DNA of 64,000 bases from contig JAMWET010001896.1 of NCBI GenBank assembly GCA_024036415.1, positions 295,001 to 359,000 on the forward strand. The letters are read 5' to 3'. The stretch's first letter is position 1. Every line of letters starts with the position of its first letter. The position numbers and the translations under genes were made by a program. A model generated the notes under the pieces. It worked only from the letters and a program-made list of their open reading frames with translations, ran no database searches and was not told where the DNA came from. Positions 20,020 to 31,830 of this stretch are shown piece after piece. This DNA is from Prochilodus magdalenae (Eukaryota > Chordata > Actinopteri > Characiformes > Prochilodontidae).

Positions 20020-20880
20020 CTATTTTTTCACAGCCCACTCTTAGGGGGTCTTTAGCCTACCCTTGGCATTGTGCACGATGGCATTAGGCTCACCAGGGCG
20101 CCCCGTTAAAACAGACTAGCAGAGTTCTCTATTGGGAGGGCTGTCTAGGTACTTTTGGCCACACTGCAGTGTATTAAACATATACATTTTGCGTCCCGCC
20201 CCCAACAACACACGCGCAACACAGTGGCCACGTGCACAAGTCGAGCTGAATCAGCCCTAGTCCACAGTGAGGGGCGACCCCTCCCTCGATGCGCGCGGGG
20301 AGCAGAGACGAAGGGCTCTTTCTTCGAGGCCCACTGAAGCGAGGCCTGAGTGATCTGCATGTAAACGCGCGCGCCCGTGTTGTCCCTGCGCGAGGTAATT
20401 AAAGAGAGAGCGCTTCCACTTTTCACACAATAGAGCCTATGAGGGGGAGCGCCGCTGTCTCACGCGCAGCCCTTGATGTGCGGGCCATATAATTACTCCC
20501 CATTCAGCCGCAGCCGCGGAGGCGGTTCAGGGCCACGGAGCTGCCACTGCGGCTCTTCTGCGGGGCAGTTTTTACCCACAAATTAAGGAAATTATCGGCC
20601 TCATTAATTTGAGGAAGTGAAGTGATATTCCGTGTGACTGGGGGCTCATTAAAGTGACGCTATCTGTTGGAGGGGGGAGTCGGGGGGAGGGGGCGCAATT
20701 GATCAACTATTATTCTCACAATTTGCTGTATGGACTAAGCCCATCATTACGTGCTCCGGGGTTAATTGTGGAGGGGAACTCGGAGGACAGGCAGACAGTG
20801 GGGACAGTGCAGGACTTACTCAGCCCAGTGAGGAAACAGCGGAGATCATTAACCTTCCTGTACTCTTACAGTCTAAACGT
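20020..20880. promoter_or_regulatory. CpG-rich, homeodomain-motif-rich candidate regulatory element
   Basis: About 20190-20560 is GC-rich with many CpGs (ATGCGCGCGGGG, AACGCGCGCGCC, CAGCCGCAGCCGCGGAGG). It is followed by AT-rich developmental motifs (ATAATTACTCC, CATTAATTTGAGG, CATTAAAGTGACG, GGGTTAATTG). The open frames here (93 and 78 codons) have no recognised domain. It could be a CpG island with an unannotated promoter or a conserved enhancer. No core promoter was identified. Confidence 0.4.
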
Positions 20881-20894
20881 TTACACTTAGTAAA

Positions 20895-21590
20895 AACATT
20901 CTTCATCATCGTCATCATCACCACCACCATCATCGTTATCACTATCATCACCACCGTCATCACCACCACCACCACCACCATCATCGTCATCATTATCATC
21001 ACCACCATCACCACCACCACCATCACCACCATCATCGTCATCATTATCATCACCACCACCATCATCATCGCACCATCATCGCCATGATTATCACCACCGT
21101 CATCATTATCACCACTACCACCATCATCATCGTCATCACCACCACCACCACCATCATCGCTATCATTATCATCACCACCGTCATCACCACCACCACCACC
21201 ACCATCATCATCACCACCACCATCGTCATTATCATCACCACCGTCATCATTATCATCACCACCATCATCGTCATCATTATCATCACCACCACCACACAAC
21301 CACCATCATCATCACCACCTCCATTATCTTCATCATTATCATCACCACCGTCATCATTATCATCACCACCATCATCATCACCACCACCACCACAACCACC
21401 ATCATCACCACCTCCATTATCATCATCATTATCATCACCACCACCACCACAACCACCATCATCATCACCACCACCACCACCATCATCATTATCATCACCA
21501 CCGTCATCATTATCATTACCACCACCATCATTATCATTACCACCACCACCATCATCATCATCATCACCACCACCACCACCATCATCATTA
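20895..21590. repeat. (CAY)n trinucleotide satellite, ~700 bp
   Basis: CAT, CAC and occasional CGT or TAT triplets are reiterated, with a higher-order unit near CATCATTATCATCACCACCG. Long open frames on both strands (188 codons plus strand, 159 minus) are low-complexity by-products, not genes. It passes into (ATT)n at about 21590. Confidence 0.95.
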
Positions 21591-22060
21591 TTATTACTAT
21601 TATTTTTATTATTATTATTATTATTATACTACAAATATGATTTTAAATAATATTACTATTGCCAATAATAATTAAGCAAATTGGTTTTACTCTTGTTGTT
21701 ATTCGCCATAACAACCACATATATTAATACATATATCATAAGCTATTATAATAATAACAACATTAAGAGTAATAGAAAAAATGATAACAATATAACTATT
21801 ATAATTATAACTATTATTGTATATAACAATTATATATTAGAATGTTATAATATAGTTATATATTGCAATAAAAATGTAAATATATCATTATTATTAATAT
21901 TATTTTTATTATTATTTCTGTTGTTTTGTTGTTGTTATTATTAGAGAACAGCAATAATAATATAAGCACAATGGTAATAAGTAACAATGTTATTATTCGT
22001 GTTATTACTAATGTTGTAGCTGTTGCTAATATTAATTGCATTATATTATTTTATTTCTTT
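21590..22060. repeat. AT-rich (ATT/AAT)n low-complexity tract
   Basis: Imperfect TTATTATTA and AATAATAA triplets dominate. Open frames here code only for I/N/Y/L runs and are discounted. Confidence 0.85.
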
Positions 22061-22139
22061 TTTGTTATCATAACTTTTAGTTTTTACTTTTATACTGCAG
22101 CAGGACAGTTACAGCTGGTGGTCCGGGATGGAAGTTAAA

Positions 22140-25010
22140 TACATATCAGGAGAAAGAACAAAAGAGTGAGTCTGATGTCCCTCAGATGATGATCTAATAA
22201 CAGTAGCATTCCGACCGTAGTTAGTCAGACACCAGACATCCTAAAACCTGTAACCTGACCCCAGAGTTCAGTAAGCATGTGCATTCTAACAACCAGTGGA
22301 AAGGATCTGGGGGCTTGTGTGAGATGGAGGGGGGGGGTGTCAGAGGGGCGTCTCTGCTCAGCAGGGTCTCAGGACCTCTTCAGCAGAATAAAGGGCAGAG
22401 AGAGTAAACTTCACAGCAGGAAAACTTTCAGTCTCTGAAAACTTTCAGGAGGTCGACGAGCGTGAATGCAAGGCACAGCTTCACCGCAACGACTTGAATA
22501 TTAAAGAGGGGACAGCAGACAGCAGCAGTCATCATCCTGACCTCAAAGTCCATTCAGGATCTGCTGCAGCTCTACGCAGCGTCCAGGCAGCTTAAACAAG
22601 GAGCACATCTGATGGAAACTGTCGTGGGCCATTAAACCCCTGGTTCAGCTAAGAAACCGGCCAAAATGAACATGACTTTCAGTTTATTAGCGGCGTACTG
22701 ACACGGTTCTGCAAACTATATGACAATACATATTTTCTAATGAAGGTTTTCAGCAAAAAGGGTGCAAGCTTCTCCTTTTCCAGCACATACTCGGGAATGG
22801 TGGCCTACTGAAGCAGTAGAACTTTAGTTACAGCATGATAATTCATAATACACTGCTGACATTCCATATTACCCACATCCATATAGTTCATTCAGTTCAT
22901 ATATATAAACCAGCCTGTTTTTAGAGATGTCATAATGTCGGACCATTCAGGATACAACAGGTGAGTCCCACCCATGTTTGCTATTTAAATGAGCCACAAA
23001 TCAAGACATCCTATCAGCTCTGTTGCATTTACATGTTTATACATTAAAGGTGCGATATGTAATTTGTCTTTGTTTAAAACATACCAAAATTAACTACAAT
23101 TATTAAAGAGACTGAAGGAATAACAGTTTTGAAGGAATGTTGAAGTGGTCTGTGTATTGCATTGCCAAGATATTCACTGAAGTTAGCATGCTAATCAGCT
23201 AGCATTTGCACCTCAAAACGCAACAGTGAGTCACTGTGGTATTGGCTCAGTCCAACATGCGAGGATGAAGATGTGGCATTGCTGCCCTGACACCATATTC
23301 TAACCTTCTGTCAATCATGTTAAAGGTCCCGTGACTGGTTACATCAGTAAACAGATACAGGGAACTCAGCAATGGCTAAAGCTCTTGGCAAGCAACCATG
23401 ACAACAACTGTTGCCGCTGTCTTGTCTTAGCAAAAGCCATGTTTGACAGCCAGCAAAAGAAGTGATATAAATAGGAGTAAAACCAGACCTAATGTTCCTG
23501 CTGCCTTCCATTGCTGGAGACTCTCTTGGAGAGTCTAAGAATTAAGGAGTATGGACTACTCAGTAATTTGTTGCCCCCTACTGTTTGGAATTTGTGTTTG
23601 ACCAGTCATATATTTACCCCTTTAAAGCTGCAGTATGTAAACCTGACCGCAGGTGTTTAACCCTTTAACTTTCTGTTTAACTTTATGGTAGAGCAAACTG
23701 TATCCTACTGAGGTACGTTGATTAAAAATAGAAAATCCACTAGATGTCACTTTCACTAGATAACCTATATTGCCACTTCTACCACTTCTTGGCTAAGCTG
23801 CTGTCATCCCCTATCACTTCCACTTTGTTAGAATCCCGCTGACAGCTGACGGTGGAATATTTGGTGGTGAGGAAATTTCATGACCGGACTTACACAGATG
23901 GCATCCTTTAACCGTACCACTCTGGAATTCACTGAGCTCCTGAGAGGAGTTTAATAAGGGTAAGATAACATGCATTACCAAACAATCTAATTGTTACTTA
24001 TGCTAAAAGTGTCTATGCTAAGCTAATGCAATTCAAATTGACTATTTGCTTTGTTATTATTGGCCCCAACAAATAAAAATGCAATTGGTGAGCACGGTTA
24101 AAGGTTAAAATGGGTACCGCTCCTCCGGTGTGACTGATAGTAGTTAACGTTAGCATGTGTCTCAAATAGTGGTTACCTTGAAAACCCAGTTACAGATCCC
24201 ACCAGGTAGCATCATATTGGTGATCCACTTCAGTGTTACAGTTACAGTGTAAGTCCGAGAAACTGTCTGGTGTGAAATGTGCAGTGCGAACTAACAATTT
24301 AGAATTTAGATGCCCGAGATCGTGCTAATGCTAGCTTGTTAAGGTGGAATAAGGTACAGTTACATTCTGGTGCCTGTACAAACTGGAGCATTTAAGGCGG
24401 ACCTGAAAATTCAGTTAAGAAGAATGCAAATGAAAAATTAATTTTAGTCTTACAGTGAAATCACAGTGTAGTCGTCGTGTCCATACGGGACAGCATGTCT
24501 CCTAATTGGTTTGTTTGACCCAAACAGCTTCATCTTTGATCTGAATCCTTCATCATGTGGGAAGCAAGGGTCTTTTGGAGACACTCGGGACGCTCTGCAC
24601 TGGTCACTAGAGGGCAGTCATGCATCACAATTCAGTTTCAGGCTTAGGAATGAGACAACGTGGATTCACAGTTTATTAAATCATTGCTTATGATTAATTA
24701 TAGACCTGACGGTTGTACAAGTTAATTATTCTTTCTAAGTTAATTTATTTGTCTGGGCTTTTGAAGTACGTGACTCAAGAGAGAACAACAGAGCCACACT
24801 TACAGGCCTAGTTATCGGCAAAAACGATAAATAACAAATAATAATAAGTAAATTCAATGAAAATGGCCATAATAAAAATATATTACAAATGATGTTGTGT
24901 TATATCTAATATGTGGGTATTGTGGAATTTGCAAATCCCATTTAAACTAAAGCTGGAGGCAAAATTACAGTGTTTATTTCAAATAGTGAGATATTCTTTC
25001 ACCGATTTGT
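22140..25010. other. Intergenic, no gene recognised
   Basis: About 22370-22680 is higher-complexity sequence. TTAAAGGTGCGATATGTAAT (about 23046) and TTTAAAGCTGCAGTATGTAA (about 23622) are ends of a teleost repeat type I recall as common; matching opposite ends were not found. The rest is ordinary AT-rich intergenic DNA. Confidence 0.4.
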
Positions 25011-25074
25011 CAAAATAAAATATTTTTTATAATAATAATAATAATAATAATACAATTTATTTTAAAAATCGAAT

Positions 25075-25149
25075 TAATAATATATTATATTATATTATAT
25101 TATATTATATTATATTATAAGTATATATTATTGTATATATATTATATAA

Positions 25150-25216
<67 letters not shown>

Positions 25217-25275
25217 AAAAATATTATTATATTTTATATATATATAGTATATTATAAGTAATATAATATAAATAT
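25075..25275. repeat. (TATAT)n and (TA)n microsatellite
   Basis: ATATT pentamers (25080-25120) are followed by a long alternating TA run (about 25155-25210) and more AT. A cruciform-prone tract immediately precedes a Tc1-like fragment. Confidence 0.95.
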
Positions 25276-25289
25276 AAGTCAGCACCATG

Positions 25290-25670
25290 GGTAGATGGCT
25301 GCACCATGCAGGACTACATGCACACAGACCGTTACCATGCCTGTCCTTAACACCACGCCTTAACACCAAAGACTGCAGTGGCATGGAGTGTCTCAGAATG
25401 GCAGCGGGTCATCTTCAGTGACGAGTGCCGCTTTAGTCTTGGTGGAGACGCCCAACAAATCCGTGTGTGGAGGCACCGTGTTCAGCACCAAGATGACCGA
25501 TTGGTTGTCACATGTCATGCGTCCAGAAGGCCTGGTGTCACTCCACCTCCACCCCTACCGCACCACCTGCAGAAACTGTGTGAGGATGTTCAAGCTGCAT
25601 GGGATGGATTATCACAGGACACCATTAGGACCTCTACAACTCCACGCTGAGACGTCTGGCGTGTTGCGTT
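25290..25670 (+). mobile_element. Tc1-like family A fragment
   Basis: The transposase piece VSEWQRVIFSDECRFSLGGD then RVWRHRVQHQDDRLVV is legible. A jump then leads to the 3' part (HHLQKLCEDVQAAWDGLSQDTI), so the middle of the catalytic domain, with the second D and E, is deleted. Terminal repeats are missing. Confidence 0.85.
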
Positions 25671-26399
25671 TATATGTCTATATAAATGGATCTGAGAAAA
25701 ACCTTTTTTTATGAATTTCATATACCAACTCCCTGTGAGTTTGCAAGAAGAGACATTAGGCTCTTAGGACACCTGGTGCTCCATCACAGTGAAGAATTTG
25801 GACTTGGTAAGGAATCCTACATCACTTAACCTCTGTGTCTTTATGATAATTATGCAGCATCAGTGGATTTCCCATTTGAAGAAAGTGGCATTAGCATATT
25901 CAGTGGCAGATTTGAATATTTTAATCTAGGGTTTGTAATCCCTCTTGCATATGATGAGATGACGGTTGGACTGCTGAACTGCTAAATTCAAATATGCATG
26001 TCTTAGAGTCATATAAAGTGGTTCATTGCTCTTCATCACGGTAAACCCGCCTCCATCCTTCAGGATGCATGCCCCCAGCAGCCAGCAGAGGGCAGTGGCG
26101 CTCTTCCATTTGCCGCTATTTCATTGTTCTTTCCTCCCGTGACCTCAGAAACCTCAGTAATTAAATGCTTGATAAGAAAAACGTCCTGCTGGTACCTGAA
26201 ATTTAGATTCATGACTGGTGTGGCCTCTCAGTCTCTGAGCACATGTCCGCGTCCCAGGTCGCGGCGTCATGGTGGAGGTGGCCTTCCGCGTCCTCTGATC
26301 TCGGAGCTTAAAAAAGACGGCCTCCCGTGTCCTAGATTGTCATAATTTGTCTCTTTTTTTTCTGCTGGATTCAGATGGTTTAACAGGCTCATTACATTA

Positions 26400-27110
26400 C
26401 CTGATAGACAGTGGGAAACTCACCAGGGGTGCAATTAGCGCTAACGTAAACTGATGTAGCGACGGATGAATTGTGATCCCGTCCTGTTTACTTTACCCGG
26501 GACGCTCGGCGTGTAAGAGGGCGCAATACATTTCATTTACATCATTTAATGATGGTTATATTTCACCCGATTAAGGTGTTACGAGGAGCGGCGTTAATAA
26601 CTTCATCGTCTACGATCGTTTCGTCAATTACTCTTAGCGGTTTTTTAATTGGCAGCCATTGATTGTTTATTAACTGGTGCCATCATGCATTTCCTGTGGG
26701 AAAGGCTCATAATGAGAATGAAAGTGACATTCACAGGGCGCATCAAAGCTCTCCCTCTCTCCCGCTCCTACCCCTACCCACCCTCACCCTCGCCCCTTCC
26801 CACCCGACTCCCCTGCCCCTCCCTTCACCGTGTTTGACTGAGAGGAAGGTGAGCTTCCTGTGAACTGCATCTCTTTAGTGACATCACTAATCAATAGCTT
26901 TGCTCTGTGGAAGAGTCAACAGAGAGGCCTCTGATTAAATCGGGAGCCGGCTCTCTTCAAGGTTGGCTCCAAATCTGACCTATAACGCGCCGATCCCGCC
27001 CGGCCCACACCATTAAAGATGAATGCGACAACACATGGGGCACCAAATCTCGGCTCTGGACACAGGGCACAGTGACCTGCGTACAAATGGCATCGACTGC
27101 AGGACTCGAG
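26400..27110. promoter_or_regulatory. Candidate conserved non-coding regulatory block
   Basis: High-complexity sequence with many developmental motifs (GTGCAATTAGCGCTAACG, ATTTAATGATGG, CGTCAATTACTC, GATTGTTTATTAACTGG). The end part (26910-27105) has a diverged second copy at 28560-28765. It contains no coding exon that I recognise. Confidence 0.4.
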
Positions 27111-27352
27111 TAATAGTTTGATGTAGTGCTTGAACATTCAGAAAGTTCCACACTTCTCTGTCCATACATGTAGTTCTACCTTTTCGTCTATAGGTCGTTC
27201 TATTTCAGCTTATTCAGCCTATTTAACAGTGTAGCCTCACTCATTGGCGCTGACATCCTGATTTTAGCCTGGGCCGCCTTTGGAATGATCTGCAGCCAAT
27301 CAGAGCAAAGCTCATTTGCCTATACATAGGTATACATAGTGTGGCCTGTATG

Positions 27353-27561
27353 AGATTGGTGTAGCTCAGCGGATAACGCTGCTACCCACCAGGGAGCCAC
27401 CACCGCATGTGGGAGACTGGGGTTGGAATCCTGGTCTGGGTGCCTATGCTGTGCTACACCAATAAGAGTCCTTGGGCAAGACTCCTAACACTACACTGGC
27501 CTCCCTGTAATATGATTAACCTTGTAAGTCGCTCTGGATAAGAGCATCAGATAAATGTCAA
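27353..27561 (+). mobile_element. tRNA-derived SINE, copy 1
   Basis: The head GGTGTAGCTCAGCGGATAAC contains a pol III A box, and GGTTGGAATCC (27421-27431) a degenerate B box. The body CTACACCAATAAGAGTCC and the tail GTAAGTCGCTCTGGATAAGA complete the element. Related copies are at 63553-63772 (full), 27950-28090 (reverse, partial) and 55215-55252 (tail only). Confidence 0.85.
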
Positions 27562-27949
27562 TGCCCCTTTTTCTTGGCACTGCCATCGCACCAACCGTTG
27601 CTTGCTGCACTGACCCTAGCATTTTTGCCGGTCCCCCTTTTGCTGGCACCACTCTCTGGCCTTTTCGTGCTGGTTCGAGAGTTTCACAGCATTGGCCCCA
27701 TGGATGTCATGGTTGTCCACTGGACTCGGCCTCTCTCTTCGTAGCATAGCTCCATCTAAAGACCCCTGGGGAGCAGTACTCCAACCCTACTGTAGCACTA
27801 ACAAGACGAAGACACAGAAGACCATGGGACCATTTCAGTCACCCTCATAGTTCCCTGCAAAGTGGACTCCACAGGGTATTCAGACTGTCCAAACCATAGA
27901 CAGTGGACATGGTTTATCACCACACAGTTGCAGCTTGTCTTTTGAGTTA

Positions 27950-28090
27950 TTTACATTTAACATACATTTATGACATTTAGCTAATGCTAATATCCAGAGC
28001 GACTTACAAGGTTATTTGTATTACAGGTAGGCCAATGTAGTGTTAGGAGTCTAGGCCTTGCCACTCTTATTGGTGTAGCGCAGCATGCTT
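27950..28090 (-). mobile_element. tRNA-derived SINE, partial copy
   Basis: The reverse complement gives CTACACCAATAAGAGTGG, ACACTACATTGGCC and GTAAGTCGCTCTGGATATTA. The tRNA-like head with the A and B boxes is missing. Confidence 0.8.
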
Positions 28091-28559
28091 ACCTTGACAT
28101 CCCATACTTAAGGGTGTAGGGAACACTGGTTTACCCTGTGAAATAGAACATGAAGAAAGTTACTTTACTCAACATTTAGTCTCGTTTTTAAGAAGGCACA
28201 TGCCTGCCATGCTCCTCCTGACATGACCAACAGCACGACCAAGCCTCAAGTTTCTAGAGGCTAGTTCCAACCAGTAGAGGCTAGTTCCAGTCAGTAACAC
28301 ACTTGGTCAAATGACACATTGTTGTTGATTTCCGAAGTAAAAATAACACCTTCGCTACTGAGAGCACACTCCTACACAGAAACAGTACTCAACCACAGGA
28401 CTGTTAAAAAACAAATAGAACTTATTGTGCGGTACAGTTTGCAGAAAAAAGTTAATATCAAAGCATATAATTTGACGGTATGGCTGTGTTAGTCACCATG
28501 CTGACTAAATCACACACTCTTGATAAGGATAAAACAGTCATGTTCAAACAAATCATGAA

Positions 28560-28765
28560 AGAATGTGAAATCGTTGACTAAGAGGCCTCCGGTTAAGCCA
28601 GGAGCTCACTCTTTTCAAGGCAGGCTCAAAAACAGACCCATAATGCATCCGATCAATCAGGCCCTTCCATTAAAGCTAAAGGCAGCAATGCACGGGTCAG
28701 CTAATCCTCCATCTACGCTCAGGCCACATGCACAGTGACCTGCGTTTAAACGGCATGAGGTAGGG
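28560..28765. repeat. Diverged second copy of 26910-27105
   Basis: Shared blocks in the same order include AGAGGCCTC, GGAGC, TCTTTTCAAGG or CTCTTCAAGG, CATTAAAG and ACAGTGACCTGCGT. The divergence is substantial yet collinear over about 200 bp. Confidence 0.75.
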
Positions 28766-29120
28766 CTCTAGCTAACACTGCACTCAGAACTGGGTAATAC
28801 AGACTGTCCTCAATATCCCAATACAAAGTTTTGACTGATGACTATTTGGTAATTTTGAATGGTCCTTCCAACTTATTCTAAATAATGTACCGTGCAGTCG
28901 TTGGGCCAAACAGCATGGAAAACAAATACACCACAATTCAGCCGTGCCCATTTACACTGAACTTAAAAGGAGTGTTAAGTTGGTTTTTTAAATTGGGCCC
29001 AATGCCCAGCCAATCAGATTTGAGGTCATTTACTGAAATTAGTCCTAAAAGCACAACCTGTTTAATTTGGAAAGATATAGATGTTGGATAATAGTCACAT
29101 TCCAATGAAAACTGACTCTT

Positions 29121-29425
29121 TCTTTTTTTTTTTTTTTTTTTTAGATTTTAATCCCTTGTTGATCCCACAGTGGGAAAATTTAGTCTCCACATTTGACCCA
29201 TCCGTGAAGTGACACCCACAAACACACTCACTAGTGAACTCACACACTAGGGGGCAGTGAGCACACTTACCCAGAGCGGTGGGCAGCCCTATCCACGGCG
29301 CCCAGGGAGCAATTGGGAGTTAGGTGCCCTCAAGGGCACCTCAGTCGTTACTGTCAGTTCAGGGAATCGAACCGGCGACCCTCCGGTCACAAGGCTCGTT
29401 CCCTTACCTCCAGCCCACGACTGCC
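29121..29425 (+). mobile_element. Teleost interspersed repeat with poly(T) start
   Basis: A poly(T) run leads into GATCCCACAGTGGGAAAATT, CACTAGGGGGCAGTGAGCAC, CGCCCAGGGAGCAATTGGG and CAAGGGCACCTCAGTC. I recall these motifs from a repeat common in otophysan genomes. The 3' end, CTCCAGCCCACGACTGCCC, grades into the tandem repeat that follows. Open frames over it are discounted. Confidence 0.65.
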
Positions 29426-29530
29426 CCAACCAGCCCGCGACTGCCCAATCCAGCCCATGACTGCCCAATCCAGCCCACGACTGCCCAATCCAGCCCACGA
29501 CTGCCCTATCCAGCCCACGACTGCCCTATT
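29411..29530. repeat. 20-bp minisatellite seeded from the repeat end
   Basis: About six units of CAGCCCACGACTGCCCAATC with small variations. The first unit is the natural 3' end of the preceding interspersed repeat, so the array probably arose by expansion of that end. Confidence 0.9.
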
Positions 29531-30014
29531 CTGGTACATAATAAGCAACACAAATGCCATATCTATACACAAGGGGAAAGAAGAATAGAAGAACAAAGCT
29601 GATACAGGCCTAGACATATGTTACATACGTTTGAAGGGGTTCATACAAAACTGAGATGGAAGCAAAGATGTGAGACTTTCATTACAGTGCTGGGGATGGA
29701 TCCCAGGGGGTTGTGATGTCTACAGCACAAACATAGCTTTGTTTACTGCTATCCAAAACCACCAGTATTTCTATATGTTACACTAGTAATGATAAGACTG
29801 TGGCCAATCAGAATGTTCTTTGAGGACAGCTTTGGCCACCCTGCATTCATTCGTGTCATGTATTTCACTGGCTCTAGAGTCCACCTAGCACACCATTTCT
29901 TTACAGGACTCCCAGAATTCCCAGAATCCCCTGGGACACTCCCCACATACAACAGTCCACTAATCACAATGCTGGACAGGAATACTGAACTGCTGCACCT
30001 GAATCCATTAGTCT

Positions 30015-30290
30015 CTAGAACGGTGTTAAGGACAGTCGTAGTAACGGTCTGGGTACATGTGGTCCTGCATCGTGCAGTCATGTGCCAGTGGTGCCTACAC
30101 TAAGAGGATGACTCATGGAGGACATCGCTACTTACTGAATGTCTTGGCGGTTGGGTCAGTCTGGTACGGCAATAAAGCCTATCCTTGCTTACGTCACATG
30201 CGTGGCTGAGCGTGAAACTTGAATCACATGCCTCATGACCTAATCACCAAGTTTCACTCCTGTGGGTTGATTTCTAATGGGAGTTTCTCT
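30015..30290 (-). mobile_element. Tc1-like family A, leader fragment
   Basis: GTGTTAAGGACAGTCGTAGT, GACTCATGGAGGACATCGCT and GCTTACGTCACATG match the 5' leader and N-terminal region of the other copies. Transposase core and 3' end are absent. Confidence 0.75.
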
Positions 30291-30859
30291 CTGTTTATTA
30301 TTGCGGTAGTTGTGTACCATTGTCTGATGTAAAGGAAAGCTGCTCTTGCGCTAACCATGTTTTTCTCAACACTGCTATCTTTGTAGAGAGGTGTGAACTG
30401 TTTTAACTCCTCCCCTTTCACTGGCAGCTCATAAGAGTTGAGTTACTCCTCCCCTTTCTTTGCTTACATTAATTACAAATATTCAAATCACAATCTTGCT
30501 AGTGGAACGGTCACTATGGGCTCTGCAGCAAGGGGCTAAATCCCAGCCAACGTCAACAGTTCTATTGCAGGGTGAAACCAGTTTAGGGTTAAACTGACAT
30601 TCTAATACTCAGCACTAGCTGCACATGCTGGGTAACTGTCTAATCCACAGCTGCACCTACCTGCTGAGGTGGGTCACTGGGGTGGTCAGCATGCATGTAA
30701 GCTGCACCGGAGCTAATTCTGGAGATTAGCGCTTTGGCCAAGGTGAGCAGGCGCTGTTGTGGCTCATTTGGAGGGATAGGCCATGGCTGCTGTGGCTGTG
30801 GTGGAGGACTCAGACAGTTTTCTGACTAGTGCCAGTTTATTTTTGTTTTGTTTCTGGCA

Positions 30860-31490
30860 TGCTCACACCCCCCCTCCCCCCTCCCCCCCAAAGCATCTTT
30901 CTCTTTTTCCTCCTCTTTGATTATCTTCCAGTCTCTTGTGGTTTTTATCCTCTCTTCCTTTGTTCTTTTGTGTTTTTCCTGTTGTTTCTGTATATCTTCT
31001 TCTCATCTTGCTCTCACTTTCTCTCTCTTTCTCTCGCTCTCTCTCTCTCGCTCTTGCTCTTGCTCTCTCTGTCCGGAGGGCTTTTGAAGGGCACAGAGCC
31101 CATTCAGCTGCCAGCTTCTTGCTGCAGAGAGAGAGAAAGGGAGGAAAGAGAGAGAGGAGAGAGAGAGAAGGAGTGAGCGAGTAAGCGTGAGAGACAGAGA
31201 GTGAGCAAGAAGAAGGAATGAAGGGGAGAAGAATAAGCGAAAGAGAAATAAAGAAGGAGAAGAATAAGCGAAAGTGAGAAGGAGGGAAAAGGGAATGAAA
31301 GAGAGCGATAGAGGTACAGGAAATGGGGATGAGCGAGGCAGCAGAAGGGAGGTGAAGAACGTGAGGAAAAAAGTGTGAGAGAGACAGGGAAGACAGACAG
31401 AGAGGGAGAAGAGGAGAGAGGGATGGAGACTGAAAAATAATGAGAGAGAGTGGGCTCGAGAGAAAGAGAGAGACAGAGTGAGGAGAGCGG
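30860..31490. repeat. Pyrimidine-rich tract followed by purine-rich tract
   Basis: About 30860-31075 is T/C-rich ((CTCT)n with CTTGCTCTTGCTC). About 31120-31490 is G/A-rich ((GAGA)n with AGAATAAGCGAAAG units). The two arms can pair with each other or form triplex structures. The 167-codon minus-strand open frame of S/L/F is compositional. Between the arms lies about 50 bp of ordinary sequence with CAGCTG. Confidence 0.9.
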
Positions 31491-31499
31491 TAGAGCGAT

Positions 31500-31830
31500 G
31501 CATCACGCTCCTCCTCCCATTGTCTGTGTCACTCTCCGCTCTGTAATTAATCTCCCGCGTTAAATATGAATGTTGTAAATCATATCATGCCTGCGATGTC
31601 TGCAGGGAGTCTTCAGGCATCAATCGTGGACCTTGGCTCGTGCGTCTTTGTTCGGCGCATCAGCGGCTGGACCTGGGTTAAGCACATATTTGCTGAGTGT
31701 AAATGAGGAGCTAGTTCCCAGTTTTCTAATATGGCTCCTTCTGTCCCGCTGTACTCTGTCCAGGGTCCCTGTAGCTGAAGCCAGTACTCTGAGAGCTCCT
31801 ATGATTTTAGAGAGCTGGTTTTGAAAGCAG
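31500..31830. other. Possible conserved non-coding element
   Basis: High-complexity sequence with CTGTAATTAATCTCCC and GTTAAATATGAATGTTG. No coding signal is seen. Confidence 0.25.

Noticed and set aside
20820..21650. Open frames of 188, 159 and 101 codons over the triplet tract
   Set aside because: They are low-complexity T/I/S/P or V/M/D/G translations of CAY repeats on both strands.
29257..29617. Open frames with QPTTAQSSPRL repeats
   Set aside because: They are translations of a 20-bp tandem repeat attached to an interspersed repeat.
31003..31506. 167-codon minus-strand open frame rich in S, L and F
   Set aside because: It is the translation of a GA/CT-rich tract and has no recognisable domain.
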